From Stutzerimonas stutzeri KOS6 (lineage in GTDB: Bacteria > Pseudomonadota > Gammaproteobacteria > Pseudomonadales > Pseudomonadaceae), in NCBI RefSeq assembly GCF_000307775.2, contig NZ_KK020677.1, forward strand, positions 41,470 to 105,469: a stretch of DNA of 64,000 nucleotides, given 5' to 3'. Under the pieces are notes generated by a model, which was given only the letters and a program-made list of their open reading frames with translations, searched no databases and was not told the origin of the DNA. A program made the translations under genes and the position numbers. This document shows positions 8,671 through 16,983 of this stretch, in pieces; positions within the stretch are counted from its first letter, which is position 1; the number at the start of each line of letters is the position of its first letter.

Positions 8671-8711
8671 ATGGTAGGGAGTGAGCGCCGGGGCTTTTTG
8701 ATCCAGCTCAA
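8671..8711 (-). promoter_or_regulatory. oprG promoter with Anr/FNR-type box
   Basis: On the plus strand TTGATCCAGCTCAA (8698-8711) matches TTGAT-N4-ATCAA at 9 of 10 positions. On the minus strand TACCAT (8676-8671) is a plausible -10. A start near 8664 would place the box centre about 41 bases upstream, the classical class II activator position. The transcript start is inferred, not known. Confidence 0.6.
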
Positions 8712-8818
8712 TGAAAGCCGTCTCGCCAGCTGCGACGTAATGCCCGGGTTGCTTTGCGTCAATTCACAGATGATAATGTTTCTCTTTTGAGTTAACGACC
8801 GTCTGCAAGGACCCTTCC

Positions 8819-9604
8819 ATGCCTTCCTTCATTTCCCGCCTGTTGGCGGTTGCGGTGCTGCCATGCTGGTTGCAGCTGTATGCCGGGGTGCTGTCTGCGG
8901 CCCCGCTGGATGCTGCACTCGATGAGAGCGAGCGCCTGTCTGCCGAGGCCAAAGCTTCGCAAGCACGGATCGAGCAGCTCGACGACGCCACGCGCGAGAT
9001 GCTCAACGAGTACCGCAGCGCGCTGCAGCAGGCCGAAGCGCTGAAGGCCTACAACAAGCAGCTGGAAGAGCTGACCGCGGCGCAACGCAAGGAGCTGGTC
9101 GGGTTCCAGCGTCAACTGGACAGCATCGAGCGCACCCAGGAGGCGGTGACACCACAGATGAGTCGTATGGTCGAGGTGCTCGGCGAGTTCATCGCGGCCG
9201 ACCTGCCGTTCCTGCCTGACGAGCGCGCCGACCGCCTGGCGGGTCTGCAGGATCTGCTCCCGCGTGCCGACGTCAGCCTGGCGGAAAAGTACCGGCGCAT
9301 CCTCGAGGCCTACCAGATCGAAAGCGACTACGGCCGCACGCTGGAAGCCTGGCGCGGCGAGCTGGCCGGCGATGCTGGCTCGCGCAGCGTCGAATTTTTC
9401 CGGCTGGGTCGGGTGATGCTCTATTACCAGACTCTCGATGCCCACGAGAGCGGTTGGTGGAATCCGCAGACGCGCAGTTGGGAGGTGCTCGACGGCAGCG
9501 CCCGGCGGCCGCTGACGCAGGCCATAGCCATTGCCCGCCAGCAACAGGCGCCGGCCTATCTGCAACTGCCCGTGAAGACCCAGGCCGAGGAGGCCGTGCA
9601 ATGA
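8819..9604 (+). CDS. DUF3450 periplasmic coiled-coil protein, first gene of TonB/TtpC operon
   Basis: A 261-residue protein with a signal peptide (cleavage near LSAAPLD, residue about 28) and a long helical coiled-coil region (residues about 30-115, LDESERLSAEAKASQARIEQ and following) typical of DUF3450. The family is regularly the first gene in operons for a second, TtpC-containing TonB complex, as in Vibrio. It probably sits in the periplasm and supports the energy-transducing complex. The stop overlaps the next start as ATGA. A weak GATAAT-containing stretch upstream (8772) could be a poor Fur site, so iron control is possible but unproven. Confidence 0.85.
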   Translation: MPSFISRLLAVAVLPCWLQLYAGVLSAAPLDAALDESERLSAEAKASQARIEQLDDATREMLNEYRSALQQAEALKAYNKQLEELTAAQRKELVGFQRQLDSIERTQEAVTPQMSRMVEVLGEFIAADLPFLPDERADRLAGLQDLLPRADVSLAEKYRRILEAYQIESDYGRTLEAWRGELAGDAGSRSVEFFRLGRVMLYYQTLDAHESGWWNPQTRSWEVLDGSARRPLTQAIAIARQQQAPAYLQLPVKTQAEEAVQ

Positions 9605-10947
9605 GCCGTATGTTTCCCCTCTTCCTAGTCGCGCTATTGCCGTTCACGGTGCATGCGGCAGAGCCGCTCAGTCCCGACCAGTTGCTCGAGCGTATTCGCA
9701 GCGACCGCGCGGCGGAAGTCAGCGCCATGCAGGCCCGCGAACAGGCTTTTCTCGCGGACCGCAGCGAGCAGCAGCAACTCCTGTCCCGCGCACGTGCCGC
9801 GCTGGCCGAGCAGAAGGCCGAGGCCGAACGGTTGAAAGCCGATTTCGACCGCCAGGAAGCCGAACTGCTTGAGCAGGAAAAGCTGTTGACGCAGCGTGTC
9901 GGCCATCTGGGTGAGCTGTTCGGTGTGGTGCGCCAGAGCGCGGGCGACATCGCCGGCCAGTGGCAGGACAGCCTACTCAATGCCCAGTATCCCGCGCGCT
10001 TGGGGCAGCTGCGCAGCCTGGCGGAAAGCCGCACGCTGCCGTCGGCCGAGGACCTGGACGCGTTCTGGATGACGCTGCTGGAAGACCTGGCCGCCAGCGG
10101 GCGTGTGGAGCGCGTCCAGCTGCCGATAGTGGCCGCCGACGGAACGCGCAGCGAGCAGCCGGTATTGCGTGTAGGCAGTTTCTCCGCTTTCACGGGCGAT
10201 GCTTTCCTGCGCTACGACGCCGATGCCGGCGAGTTGCTGGTGCCGGCACGTCAGCCGTCCGGCCAGGGACTGGTCGAGGACTACCTGCAAAGCTCCGATG
10301 CCCTGGCCACGCTACCCGTGGACCCGAGCCGCGGCACCTTGCTCGCCCAACTGCAGCGCCAGCCGGAACTGTGGGACCGGATCAAGCAGGGTGGTCTGGT
10401 GGGCGGCGTGATCCTGGTGCTCGGCGCGCTCGGCCTGCTGCTGGCGATCTGGCGAATGGTCTACCTCGGCGGCATCGGTCGCAAGGTCGGCAGCCAGATG
10501 CGCGAACTGAACCATCCGCGCGACGACAACCCGCTCGGCCGCATCATTGGCGTGCTCGGACCGAAGCCTCAGCTGTCGGACCTGGAGACGCTGGAACTCA
10601 AGCTGGACGAAGCCATCCTTCAGGAAACGCCACCACTGGAGCGTGGCCAGCCGTTGCTCAAGCTGCTCGCCGCAGTGGCCCCGCTGCTCGGTCTGCTGGG
10701 TACGGTCACCGGCATGATCATCACTTTCCAGGCGATCACCCAGAGTGGTGGTGGCGACTCGCGACTGATGGCCGACGGCATTTCGCAAGCGCTGGTGACC
10801 ACGGTGCTGGGCCTGGTTGTGGCGATTCCGCTGCTGTTCCTGCACAGCCTGCTGGCCAGTCGCAGCAAGGCGTTGATCCAGTTGCTGGAGCAGCAGAGCG
10901 CAGGACTGATCGCGCTGCATCTGTCTGGAGCGCCTCGCCGTGACTGA
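9601..10947 (+). CDS. ttpC: TtpC-like MotA/TolQ/ExbB proton channel family protein with periplasmic coiled coil
   Basis: A 448-residue protein with a signal peptide (MSRMFPLFLVALLPFTVHA), a periplasmic coiled-coil segment (residues about 30-100), a membrane span near residues 260-285 (GGLVGGVILVLGALGLLLAI), and a C-terminal MotA/TolQ/ExbB domain with two spans (LLAAVAPLLGLLGTVTGMI and SQALVTTVLGLVVAIPLLFL). This long ExbB-like form is TtpC, which joins TonB2-ExbB2-ExbD2 in Vibrio and is needed for iron-carrier uptake there. The start is the ATG within ATGA. It overlaps the following exbB-like gene by 8 bases. The symbol is by family resemblance. Confidence 0.85.
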   Translation: MSRMFPLFLVALLPFTVHAAEPLSPDQLLERIRSDRAAEVSAMQAREQAFLADRSEQQQLLSRARAALAEQKAEAERLKADFDRQEAELLEQEKLLTQRVGHLGELFGVVRQSAGDIAGQWQDSLLNAQYPARLGQLRSLAESRTLPSAEDLDAFWMTLLEDLAASGRVERVQLPIVAADGTRSEQPVLRVGSFSAFTGDAFLRYDADAGELLVPARQPSGQGLVEDYLQSSDALATLPVDPSRGTLLAQLQRQPELWDRIKQGGLVGGVILVLGALGLLLAIWRMVYLGGIGRKVGSQMRELNHPRDDNPLGRIIGVLGPKPQLSDLETLELKLDEAILQETPPLERGQPLLKLLAAVAPLLGLLGTVTGMIITFQAITQSGGGDSRLMADGISQALVTTVLGLVVAIPLLFLHSLLASRSKALIQLLEQQSAGLIALHLSGAPRRD

Positions 10948-11485
10948 TCTGCGCGCCCACTGGCTGGGACTGGTCGACAGCGGATATGCGCTGCTCGACT
11001 TCATGGCCGCGGGCGGTGTGGTGATGTGGGCGCTGGCCGGCCTGTGCGTGCTGTATTGGACACTTGTCTTCGAGCGCCTGTGGTTCATGCGGCGGGTCTT
11101 CCCGCACTGGGTCGAGTCACGCCGCCAGGCCTGGGCACAGATGGCCGATGAGCCTGGCAGCTGGCAGCGGGCGGTGCGCGCGGCCTGGCTGGCGCAGGCG
11201 CAGCAGCAGCTGTCCGGGCCACTACGGCTGAGCAAGACCCTGGTAGCGATGTATCCGCTGCTCGGCTTGCTCGGTACGGTCAGCGGCATGATCGCCGTCT
11301 TCGATGTGCTGGCGCTCAGTGGCACCGGCAACCCCCGCGGCATGGCCGCCGGGGTCTGGCAGGCCACCCTGCCGACCATGGCCGGCATGGTGCTGGCCAT
11401 CACAGGATTGTTCAGTCTGGCGCGCCTCGAGCGGATTGCGCGCCAGTCTCTCGACCGGCTGGCCGACCAGCTGCGTCACGACTGA
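10940..11485 (+). CDS. exbB: ExbB2-like proton channel subunit
   Basis: A 181-residue MotA/TolQ/ExbB protein starting at GTG within the end of the ttpC-like gene. It has three membrane spans: about residues 22-42 (AAGGVVMWALAGLCVLYWTL), 92-112 (LVAMYPLLGLLGTVSGMIAV) and 133-155. Like other ExbB2 proteins it is shorter than ExbB1. With ExbD it forms the inner-membrane proton channel that energises TonB. The gene lies 11 bases before the exbD-like gene, within one operon. Confidence 0.88.
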   Translation: MTDLRAHWLGLVDSGYALLDFMAAGGVVMWALAGLCVLYWTLVFERLWFMRRVFPHWVESRRQAWAQMADEPGSWQRAVRAAWLAQAQQQLSGPLRLSKTLVAMYPLLGLLGTVSGMIAVFDVLALSGTGNPRGMAAGVWQATLPTMAGMVLAITGLFSLARLERIARQSLDRLADQLRHD

Positions 11486-11496
11486 GGATTAGCGGG

Positions 11497-11910
11497 ATGC
11501 GTATGCGCCGTCACCATTACCAGCAGGAAGAGGACACCGGCATCGACCTTACGCCGATGCTCGATGTGGTCTTCATCATGCTGATCTTCTTCATCGTCAC
11601 CAGCTCCTTCATCAAGGAGTCCGGGGTCGAGGTCCAGCGTCCGCAGGCGGACACAGCCAGCGCCCAGGACAAGGGCAATATTCTCATCGCCGTCACCGCC
11701 GACGGCCAGGTCTGGATCGACAAGCAGGCGGTGGACGTGCGCAGCGTGCGAGCGCATGTGGAGCGCCTGCGGGTGGACCAGCCGGAGGGCGCAGTGGTCG
11801 TGCAGGCTGACCAGGATGCCCGCACCGGTCTGGTCGTCCAGGTCATGGACCAGGCCCGGCAGGCCGGCGTGCAGGACGTCGCGCTGGCCGCCAGCACGGG
11901 GTCGCGCTGA
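11497..11910 (+). CDS. exbD: ExbD/TolR-like biopolymer transport protein
   Basis: A 137-residue protein with a short cytoplasmic N-terminus, a single membrane span with the essential aspartate in LTPMLDVVFIMLIFFIV (D23), and a periplasmic ExbD domain (residues about 45-135). The aspartate carries protons through the ExbB-ExbD channel. The stop and the next start overlap as TGATG, so ExbD and TonB are made together. Confidence 0.92.
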   Translation: MRMRRHHYQQEEDTGIDLTPMLDVVFIMLIFFIVTSSFIKESGVEVQRPQADTASAQDKGNILIAVTADGQVWIDKQAVDVRSVRAHVERLRVDQPEGAVVVQADQDARTGLVVQVMDQARQAGVQDVALAASTGSR

Positions 11911-12623
11911 TGCAACCGCGGCTGGTCCGTTTCAGTCTGGCCTTCATCGCTGCCTGTCTGGTGGCATTGCTGCTGTTCGCCCTGATGCTGAGCATGGTCA
12001 ATTCACCGCGCAGCAAGATTCAGGAGGACCCCTTGGCGATTGCCAACTTCGTGCGCATGGACGGGCGCAACGAGGACACCGCCACGCGTTCCCGCCAGCA
12101 GGTGCCGCAACCGCCGCAGCCGAAGACGCCGCAACCGCCTACGCCGCCGACGCCGAACATGGCGTCCCCCGATGCCAACCTGCCGAAGCTCGATCTCGAC
12201 CTGCCGCGCATCGATGCCGGCATATCGGTGGCGACCGCGCCGGCGCCGAGCCTGTCCGGCCTGACGGCGGCGCAAAGTGCCCCGGCCGCTGCGCCGGCAC
12301 CGGCCAGCGCTGCAGTCGAAGCGGCGGGCAAGCCTGGCGGCCCCGAGCAGGAGGTCATGCCGCTCAATGACGTGCGCCCGGAATACCCCTACCGCGCGCG
12401 GCAGCAGGGCATCGAAGGGCATATCAAGCTGGCCTTCACCATCAACCCGCAGGGGCGGGTGGAGAACATCCGCGTGCTGGAAGCCTCACCCCGTAACGTG
12501 TTCGACCGCGAGGCGCGGCGCGCCGCATCCCGCTGGCGTTTCGCGCCACGTACCGAAAACGGCGCGCCGGTATCCCGCGAGGCCGTGAAAACCCTGCACT
12601 TCCGCCTGCAAGGAGAACGCTGA
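11910..12623 (+). CDS. tonB: TonB2-like energy transducer
   Basis: A 237-residue protein with one N-terminal membrane anchor (residues about 8-30, LAFIAACLVALLLFALMLSM), a proline-rich spacer (PQPPQPKTPQPPTPPTP, about residues 65-85) and a C-terminal TonB domain (residues about 150-235, with RPEYPYRARQQGIEGHIKLA). It spans the periplasm and transfers proton-motive energy to outer-membrane receptors. The proline region is short, as in TonB2 proteins. It lies between exbD and a TPR gene in the same operon. Receptor partners cannot be read from sequence; BtuB at 30763-32628 is one TonB-dependent candidate in the window. Confidence 0.9.
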   Translation: MQPRLVRFSLAFIAACLVALLLFALMLSMVNSPRSKIQEDPLAIANFVRMDGRNEDTATRSRQQVPQPPQPKTPQPPTPPTPNMASPDANLPKLDLDLPRIDAGISVATAPAPSLSGLTAAQSAPAAAPAPASAAVEAAGKPGGPEQEVMPLNDVRPEYPYRARQQGIEGHIKLAFTINPQGRVENIRVLEASPRNVFDREARRAASRWRFAPRTENGAPVSREAVKTLHFRLQGER

Positions 12624-12624
12624 G

Positions 12625-13716
12625 ATGCTTCGTCTGCTGCTTGTGCTGTCCCTGTTTCTCGGTGCTTCGGCACAGGCTGCCCAGACCATCGCTCCGGCGG
12701 TGTTCGTCGCGCTCGAACGCGCGCAGAGCGCGCAGAGCAAGGGTGACTACAGTGCAGCGCGCAAGGCACTGGACAGTGTCAGCGCCAAGGCCGGCAGCAG
12801 TGAAGAGGCCTTGCTCTGGCGTAGCCGCGGCTACCTGGCCTGGGCCGAAGGCAATAATCGCCAGGCGCTGGAGTGGCTGGACAAGGCCGTGGCCAGCGGC
12901 AAGCTGGATGAAGAATTGCTGGCGGGCGAGCGGATGAACCTGGCGCGGCTGAACCTGGCCGAGGGGCGCTACGCCAAAGTGGTCAGTCTGCTCGGCTCGG
13001 CCAATCAGGCCGACGAGCAGGTGCTGCAAATGCTGGTGCAGGCTTACCAGGGCCTTGGCCAGCACGCCAAGGCGCTGCCGCTGGCCGAGCGTTATGTGCA
13101 GGCCAATCCGCAGGCGGGCGATACCTGGCTGCAGTTTCTGGTTGCCGGCAACGCCGAGCTCAAGCGTTATCAGGCTGCCGAACGCTGGCAGCAGCGACTG
13201 CTGTTGCGCGATCCCGATCAGGTCAAGGCCTGGCGTCAGCTGGCCGGCCTGCAGCAACTGGCCGGCGCGGAAGATCGCGCGCTGGCGACGCTACGCACAG
13301 CGCACGCGAAGGGCTTGCGCTTCAGTGAAGCGGAACTGGACAACCTGGTCGCCCTGGCCAGTGCTGCCGGCCAGCCCTGGCAGGGGGCCAAATTGCTCGA
13401 AGGCATGCTGGCGTCACGCTTGCTGCCGGATAGTGCCAGCCGCCAGGAGCGCATGGGCATGCTTTGGTGGCAGGCGCGCGAGCGCACCGAGGCCGCGAAG
13501 ATCTATCGCCAGCTGGCGACTCAGACCGGCAGCGCGAAGTTCTGGATGAATGTGGCGCAGCTCGAGCTGGAACAGGCTCGCTGGCAGGCCGGGCTTGATG
13601 CGCTGAAGCGGGCCGAGCGGGCCGGCGCCGAACGCCGTCGCGTGCGCGAATGGCGCGAGTGGGCCGAAGGCGAGCTCAGTTTCGAGCGTGAGAAGCAGAT
13701 CGCCAGCGCGCATTGA
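12625..13716 (+). CDS. Tetratricopeptide-repeat protein, last gene of the TtpC/TonB operon
   Basis: A 363-residue protein with a signal peptide (MLRLLLVLSLFLGASAQAA) followed by TPR-like helical pairs along the whole length (for example residues about 35-85 and 120-185). It is presumably periplasmic and acts as a scaffold for the energy-transducing complex; TPR proteins at this place are regular in TtpC operons. It starts one base after the tonB stop. No enzymatic motif is seen. Confidence 0.85.
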   Translation: MLRLLLVLSLFLGASAQAAQTIAPAVFVALERAQSAQSKGDYSAARKALDSVSAKAGSSEEALLWRSRGYLAWAEGNNRQALEWLDKAVASGKLDEELLAGERMNLARLNLAEGRYAKVVSLLGSANQADEQVLQMLVQAYQGLGQHAKALPLAERYVQANPQAGDTWLQFLVAGNAELKRYQAAERWQQRLLLRDPDQVKAWRQLAGLQQLAGAEDRALATLRTAHAKGLRFSEAELDNLVALASAAGQPWQGAKLLEGMLASRLLPDSASRQERMGMLWWQARERTEAAKIYRQLATQTGSAKFWMNVAQLELEQARWQAGLDALKRAERAGAERRRVREWREWAEGELSFEREKQIASAH

Positions 13717-13757
13717 TCGGGCTGGCAATGCGTAATGGCCGCGCTGCCGTCTTGCGA

Positions 13758-14270
13758 TTAGTGCAACTCATAGGGATAGATCTTCTGCGCCTGCATGCGG
13801 TAACCCGCTTCCGCCAGTTCGCTGCTGGCGTGTTCCACGCTCAGCGGCCCCTCGATCCAGAACGGCTCATATAGCGCATCGACCCGAACGCCCAGTTCGC
13901 TGGTGGCATGCACGATCTGGTTGGAAGGCGGTGGCGGCACATGAATGCAGGCACCGAAGTAGGGTACCAGCAGGAATTCGATGACGCGGCCTTCCTCGGT
14001 CATATCCAGCGGCACGATATAGCCCGGCAGCTTGACCATCTGGCCATCGAGTGCTTCGACGACAGGCGCGGCTGGCGACTGTTGCGCGGCAGCCGGCCCG
14101 GCCTCGGCAGCGAGCGCATCGGCCAGCTGCGACATGTCATGCATGGCCAGGGGTGGCGGCGTTGGCGGGGCGCCTTCAGGGATCAGCTCCGCCCATTGCA
14201 GCTCGCGGACATCCGCGCCATGCACGGGAAGTGCGCAGAGCAGCAGCAGGGTGATCAGCAGGCGCGCCAT
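13758..14270 (-). CDS. DUF3299 exported protein, last gene of Zur-type ABC operon (PA4066-like)
   Basis: A 170-residue protein starting at ATG 14270 with a signal peptide (MARLLITLLLLCALPVHGA). The DUF3299 core holds KLPGYIVPLDMTEEGRVIEFLLVP (split here: KLPGYIVPLDM, then EFLLVPYFGACIHVPPPPSN), where the conserved cysteine and histidine of ACIHVPPPP may bind metal. From memory the same four-gene order occurs as PA4063-PA4066 in P. aeruginosa, a zinc-starvation operon. The protein is likely periplasmic. Its exact role is unknown. Confidence 0.85.
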   Translation of the reverse strand: MARLLITLLLLCALPVHGADVRELQWAELIPEGAPPTPPPLAMHDMSQLADALAAEAGPAAAQQSPAAPVVEALDGQMVKLPGYIVPLDMTEEGRVIEFLLVPYFGACIHVPPPPSNQIVHATSELGVRVDALYEPFWIEGPLSVEHASSELAEAGYRMQAQKIYPYELH

Positions 14271-14278
14271 CGGGTTCC

Positions 14279-15544
14279 TCACAGTCGAATCGACAGGCCG
14301 TCGGCCAGCGATTGGCGATAGGCCCGCCAGGCCGGCACGCTGCCCATCAGCAGTGCAGCCAGCAGGATAGCGCCGAGCAGACTCCACTCATAGGTGCTCG
14401 GCCAGGCCAGTGGCAAGTACAGACCGTACAGGCTCTGCAAGGACGACTGCGCCGCGGCGATGCCGACATACAGCAGCACCAGCCCAAGCAGCACGCCGGC
14501 CAGGGCCAGGCCGAACGCCTCGATGATCAACAGCGCTGCGATATGCCAGGGGCGAGCGCCCACCGAGCGGAGGATCGCCATCTCCCGTCGGCGCTCATTG
14601 AGGCTGGTGAGGATCGCCGTGAGCATGCCGATCAGGCCGGTCAGCACGACGAACAGCGAAACCACGAACAGCGCCTTCTCGGCCGTGCCCATCAGGCTCC
14701 AGAGCTCCTGCAGGGCAACGCCGGGGAGAATCGCCAGCAGCGGCTCGCCACGGTACTGGTTGATTTCCCGTTGCAGCGCAAATGTCGCGATCTTGCTGTT
14801 CAGGCCAAGCAGAAAGGCGGTGATTTGCTGCGGCTGAAGATCGAGTTGGCGCGCATGCTCGGCGTCGATCCGTGCTGCGCCGCGCGCCGGCATGCCGTTC
14901 TGCCAGTCGACGTGCAGCGCTTCCATGCCGGCCAGGCTGATGTGCAGAGTGCGGTCGACGGGCGTGCCGGTGCGCTGCAGCACGCCGACCACGCGGAACG
15001 GCTTGTCATCGTGCTGCACCAGGCTGACGCGGGCGACACCGTGGGCCAGCACGATGCTGTCGTCGAGCTGGTAGCCCAGCGCGCTCGCCACTTCGGCACC
15101 GAGCACCACTTCGAACGGATCGCGTTCGAACGCGCGGCCTTCGGCCAGTTGCAACGGCTGCTTGCGGCCGTAGCGGTAATGCTCGAAATAGGCGGTGCTG
15201 GTGCCCATCACGCGAAAGCCGCGATGGGAATCGCCCAGGGAAATCGGAATCGCCCAGTCGACTCGCGGGTGTTCAGCGAAGTGCTGGTAGCTGTCCCAGC
15301 GAATATTGTTGGTCGCATTGCCGATGCGAAACACCGAGTACAGCAACAGATTGACCGAGCCGGAGCGCGCGCCGACCACCAGATCGGTGCCGCTGATGGT
15401 GCTGGCGAAGCTGGCGCGGGTTTCGTTGCGCACCCGTTCGACGGCGAGCAGCAGGCACACCGACAGTGCGATGGCGAATACCGTCAGCAGGGCGGTGAAG
15501 CGGCGATTGTTCAGGCTCGCCAGGGCCAGGCGCAGGAGATACAT
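14279..15544 (-). CDS. FtsX/MacB-type ABC transporter permease (PA4065-like)
   Basis: A 421-residue membrane protein with the MacB/FtsX/LolC topology: one N-terminal span (residues about 17-37, LLTVFAIALSVCLLLAVERV), a large periplasmic domain (about 40-290), and three C-terminal spans (from about 290 to 400). This is the layout of lipoprotein-extraction or mechanotransmission exporters, not of solute importers. The gene lies 4 bases after the ATPase and 8 before the DUF3299 gene. It probably acts in envelope handling under zinc limitation. Confidence 0.88.
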   Translation of the reverse strand: MYLLRLALASLNNRRFTALLTVFAIALSVCLLLAVERVRNETRASFASTISGTDLVVGARSGSVNLLLYSVFRIGNATNNIRWDSYQHFAEHPRVDWAIPISLGDSHRGFRVMGTSTAYFEHYRYGRKQPLQLAEGRAFERDPFEVVLGAEVASALGYQLDDSIVLAHGVARVSLVQHDDKPFRVVGVLQRTGTPVDRTLHISLAGMEALHVDWQNGMPARGAARIDAEHARQLDLQPQQITAFLLGLNSKIATFALQREINQYRGEPLLAILPGVALQELWSLMGTAEKALFVVSLFVVLTGLIGMLTAILTSLNERRREMAILRSVGARPWHIAALLIIEAFGLALAGVLLGLVLLYVGIAAAQSSLQSLYGLYLPLAWPSTYEWSLLGAILLAALLMGSVPAWRAYRQSLADGLSIRL

Positions 15545-15548
15545 CGCT

Positions 15549-16253
15549 TTACTCCGCTACGTGCGCGGCGCGATTGAGCTCGGCCTGCGACAGGTGACGG
15601 TCGAACAGCGGCGCGAGGCTCTGATCATGGCTGACGAACAGCAGGCTCGCCCCGGCTGCACGACACTCGGAGAACAGTAGCTGCAGGAAGGTTTCGCGAC
15701 TATCCGCATCCAAGGCGGAGGTCGGCTCATCGGCGATGACCAGTTCCGGCTGGCCGATCAATGCGCGGGCAGCGGCAACGCGCTGCTGCTGGCCGATGGA
15801 AAGTGCGTCGGCACGACGTGCGAACAACTCAGGTGTCAGTCCCAGATGCTCCAGCAGGCTGGCCGCAGCGGCATCCGTGCTGCCGTGACGCTTGCGCGCA
15901 CGTTCGGCACGCAGGCGTGAGAAGTGGCAGGGCAGGGCCACATTTTCACGTACCGAGAGAAATGGCAGCAGATTGAATTGCTGGAAGATGTAGCCGGTGT
16001 GATCGACGCGCAAGCGGTCACGCGCACCGCCCGAAAGGCTGCCGAGATCGCGGTCGAGCAGGCGGATGCTGCCGCGGCTGGCCTTCTGCACGCCGCCGAT
16101 CAGCCCGAGCAGGGTGGTCTTGCCGCTGCCCGACGGCCCCTTTAGAAACAGGCTCTCGCCGTGTTCGAGGCGAAAGGACGGGATATCCAGCAGTTCGGCC
16201 TGGCGCGGCCAGGCGAAGCCAAGGCCTTCGATTGCAAGTAACGGAGCGGTCAT
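15549..16253 (-). CDS. ABC transporter ATP-binding protein, LolD/MacB type (PA4064-like)
   Basis: A 234-residue ATPase. Walker A is GPSGSGKTT (about residues 38-46), the Q-loop is FQQFN, the signature region is LSIGQQQRVAAARAL, Walker B is ELVIADEPTSALD, and the switch histidine is in FVSHDQS. The signature reads LSIGQ, a common variant of LSGGQ. It energises the FtsX-type permease encoded next to it. Part of the four-gene minus-strand operon that follows the Zur-like box. Confidence 0.9.
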   Translation of the reverse strand: MTAPLLAIEGLGFAWPRQAELLDIPSFRLEHGESLFLKGPSGSGKTTLLGLIGGVQKASRGSIRLLDRDLGSLSGGARDRLRVDHTGYIFQQFNLLPFLSVRENVALPCHFSRLRAERARKRHGSTDAAAASLLEHLGLTPELFARRADALSIGQQQRVAAARALIGQPELVIADEPTSALDADSRETFLQLLFSECRAAGASLLFVSHDQSLAPLFDRHLSQAELNRAAHVAE

Positions 16254-16270
16254 CGAGGTCCAGTGTCGTT

Positions 16271-16879
16271 TCAGAATGGCAGATGCGAGCGCGCCGGGGT
16301 CAGCTCCACGCCACGCTGGCCGTTGGGGCCGATCAGTTGTACCTGAATCTTCTCCGTGCCGGGGAAGCTTTCGAATATGTCCTTGAGGTCCAGCTGCTGC
16401 AGCGCTTCGGGGCTGCTGCAGTCGAACTGGTAGTGCGCCTCGATATCGCTGTGGCCGCTATCGTTGTGTGCGTGTTCGTCCGTGGGCGCCTGGCCGTGTT
16501 CGTCACGGCGCTGATAACCTGCATGGGTAGAGCCGAGCAGTTCCCCGTGAAACTGTTGCTCACTTAGCGTACAGCCGGCGGCAGGCGGCAGCCCGAACAA
16601 TGCCTGGGGCTGTTCCAGCCGCGAGCGGGTGTCGGCGATCTTTGCCTCATCCGCTGCGCTGGCTGGTGCATGTTCGAAACCGAGTAGATTCATCGCCGGG
16701 CTGATCAACTCCAACTCCAGTCGACTACCATCCAGCGCGGCGTTGAGGGTTGCCGCACCGTGCTCGTGGGCGGCCAGGCTGGCGGCGTTTTCAGGCTCGT
16801 GGTGGTGGTGCTCTTCATGTGCCTGGCTGTAGCTCAAGGGCAGCAGAAGCACGGGCACGGCAAGCAGCAGGTGGCGCAT
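16271..16879 (-). CDS. DUF2796 periplasmic His-rich protein, zinc-related (PA4063-like)
   Basis: A 202-residue protein starting at ATG 16879 with a signal peptide (MRHLLLAVPVLLLPLSYSQA) and a histidine-rich mature N-terminus (HEEHHHHEPE, then HEHGA). A second His/Asp-rich stretch (DEHAHNDSGHSD, about residues 130-142) follows. These are likely zinc ligands. The family is linked to zinc-regulated operons, and a Zur-like palindrome sits 21-37 bases upstream of the start. It is the first gene of the operon with the ABC ATPase, permease and DUF3299 protein. Probably a periplasmic zinc-binding partner of that system. Confidence 0.88.
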   Translation of the reverse strand: MRHLLLAVPVLLLPLSYSQAHEEHHHHEPENAASLAAHEHGAATLNAALDGSRLELELISPAMNLLGFEHAPASAADEAKIADTRSRLEQPQALFGLPPAAGCTLSEQQFHGELLGSTHAGYQRRDEHGQAPTDEHAHNDSGHSDIEAHYQFDCSSPEALQQLDLKDIFESFPGTEKIQVQLIGPNGQRGVELTPARSHLPF

Positions 16880-16899
16880 GGTCGGCTCCATTTGTGGGT

Positions 16900-16916
16900 T
16901 TGTTACGTTATAACAA
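16900..16916 (-). promoter_or_regulatory. Zur-like operator upstream of the DUF2796 operon
   Basis: TTGTTA-CGTTA-TAACAA, a perfect 6-bp inverted repeat with 5-bp spacer, resembling the known Zur consensus built on GTTATA...TATAAC. It lies just upstream of the His-rich zinc protein, where repression by Zn-loaded Zur would be expected. Confidence 0.7.
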
Positions 16917-16983
16917 GTTTTGCGCGGCGCTGACCAGCCCGTGTCGCTCGTGTGAGTGAAATGCGCACAACCGAGGAGGCAGC

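Noticed and set aside
8761..8790. Fur box before the TtpC/TonB operon
   Set aside because: Only one GATAAT hexamer is good; the rest of the 19-base consensus is poor, so it is mentioned only as a weak possibility.
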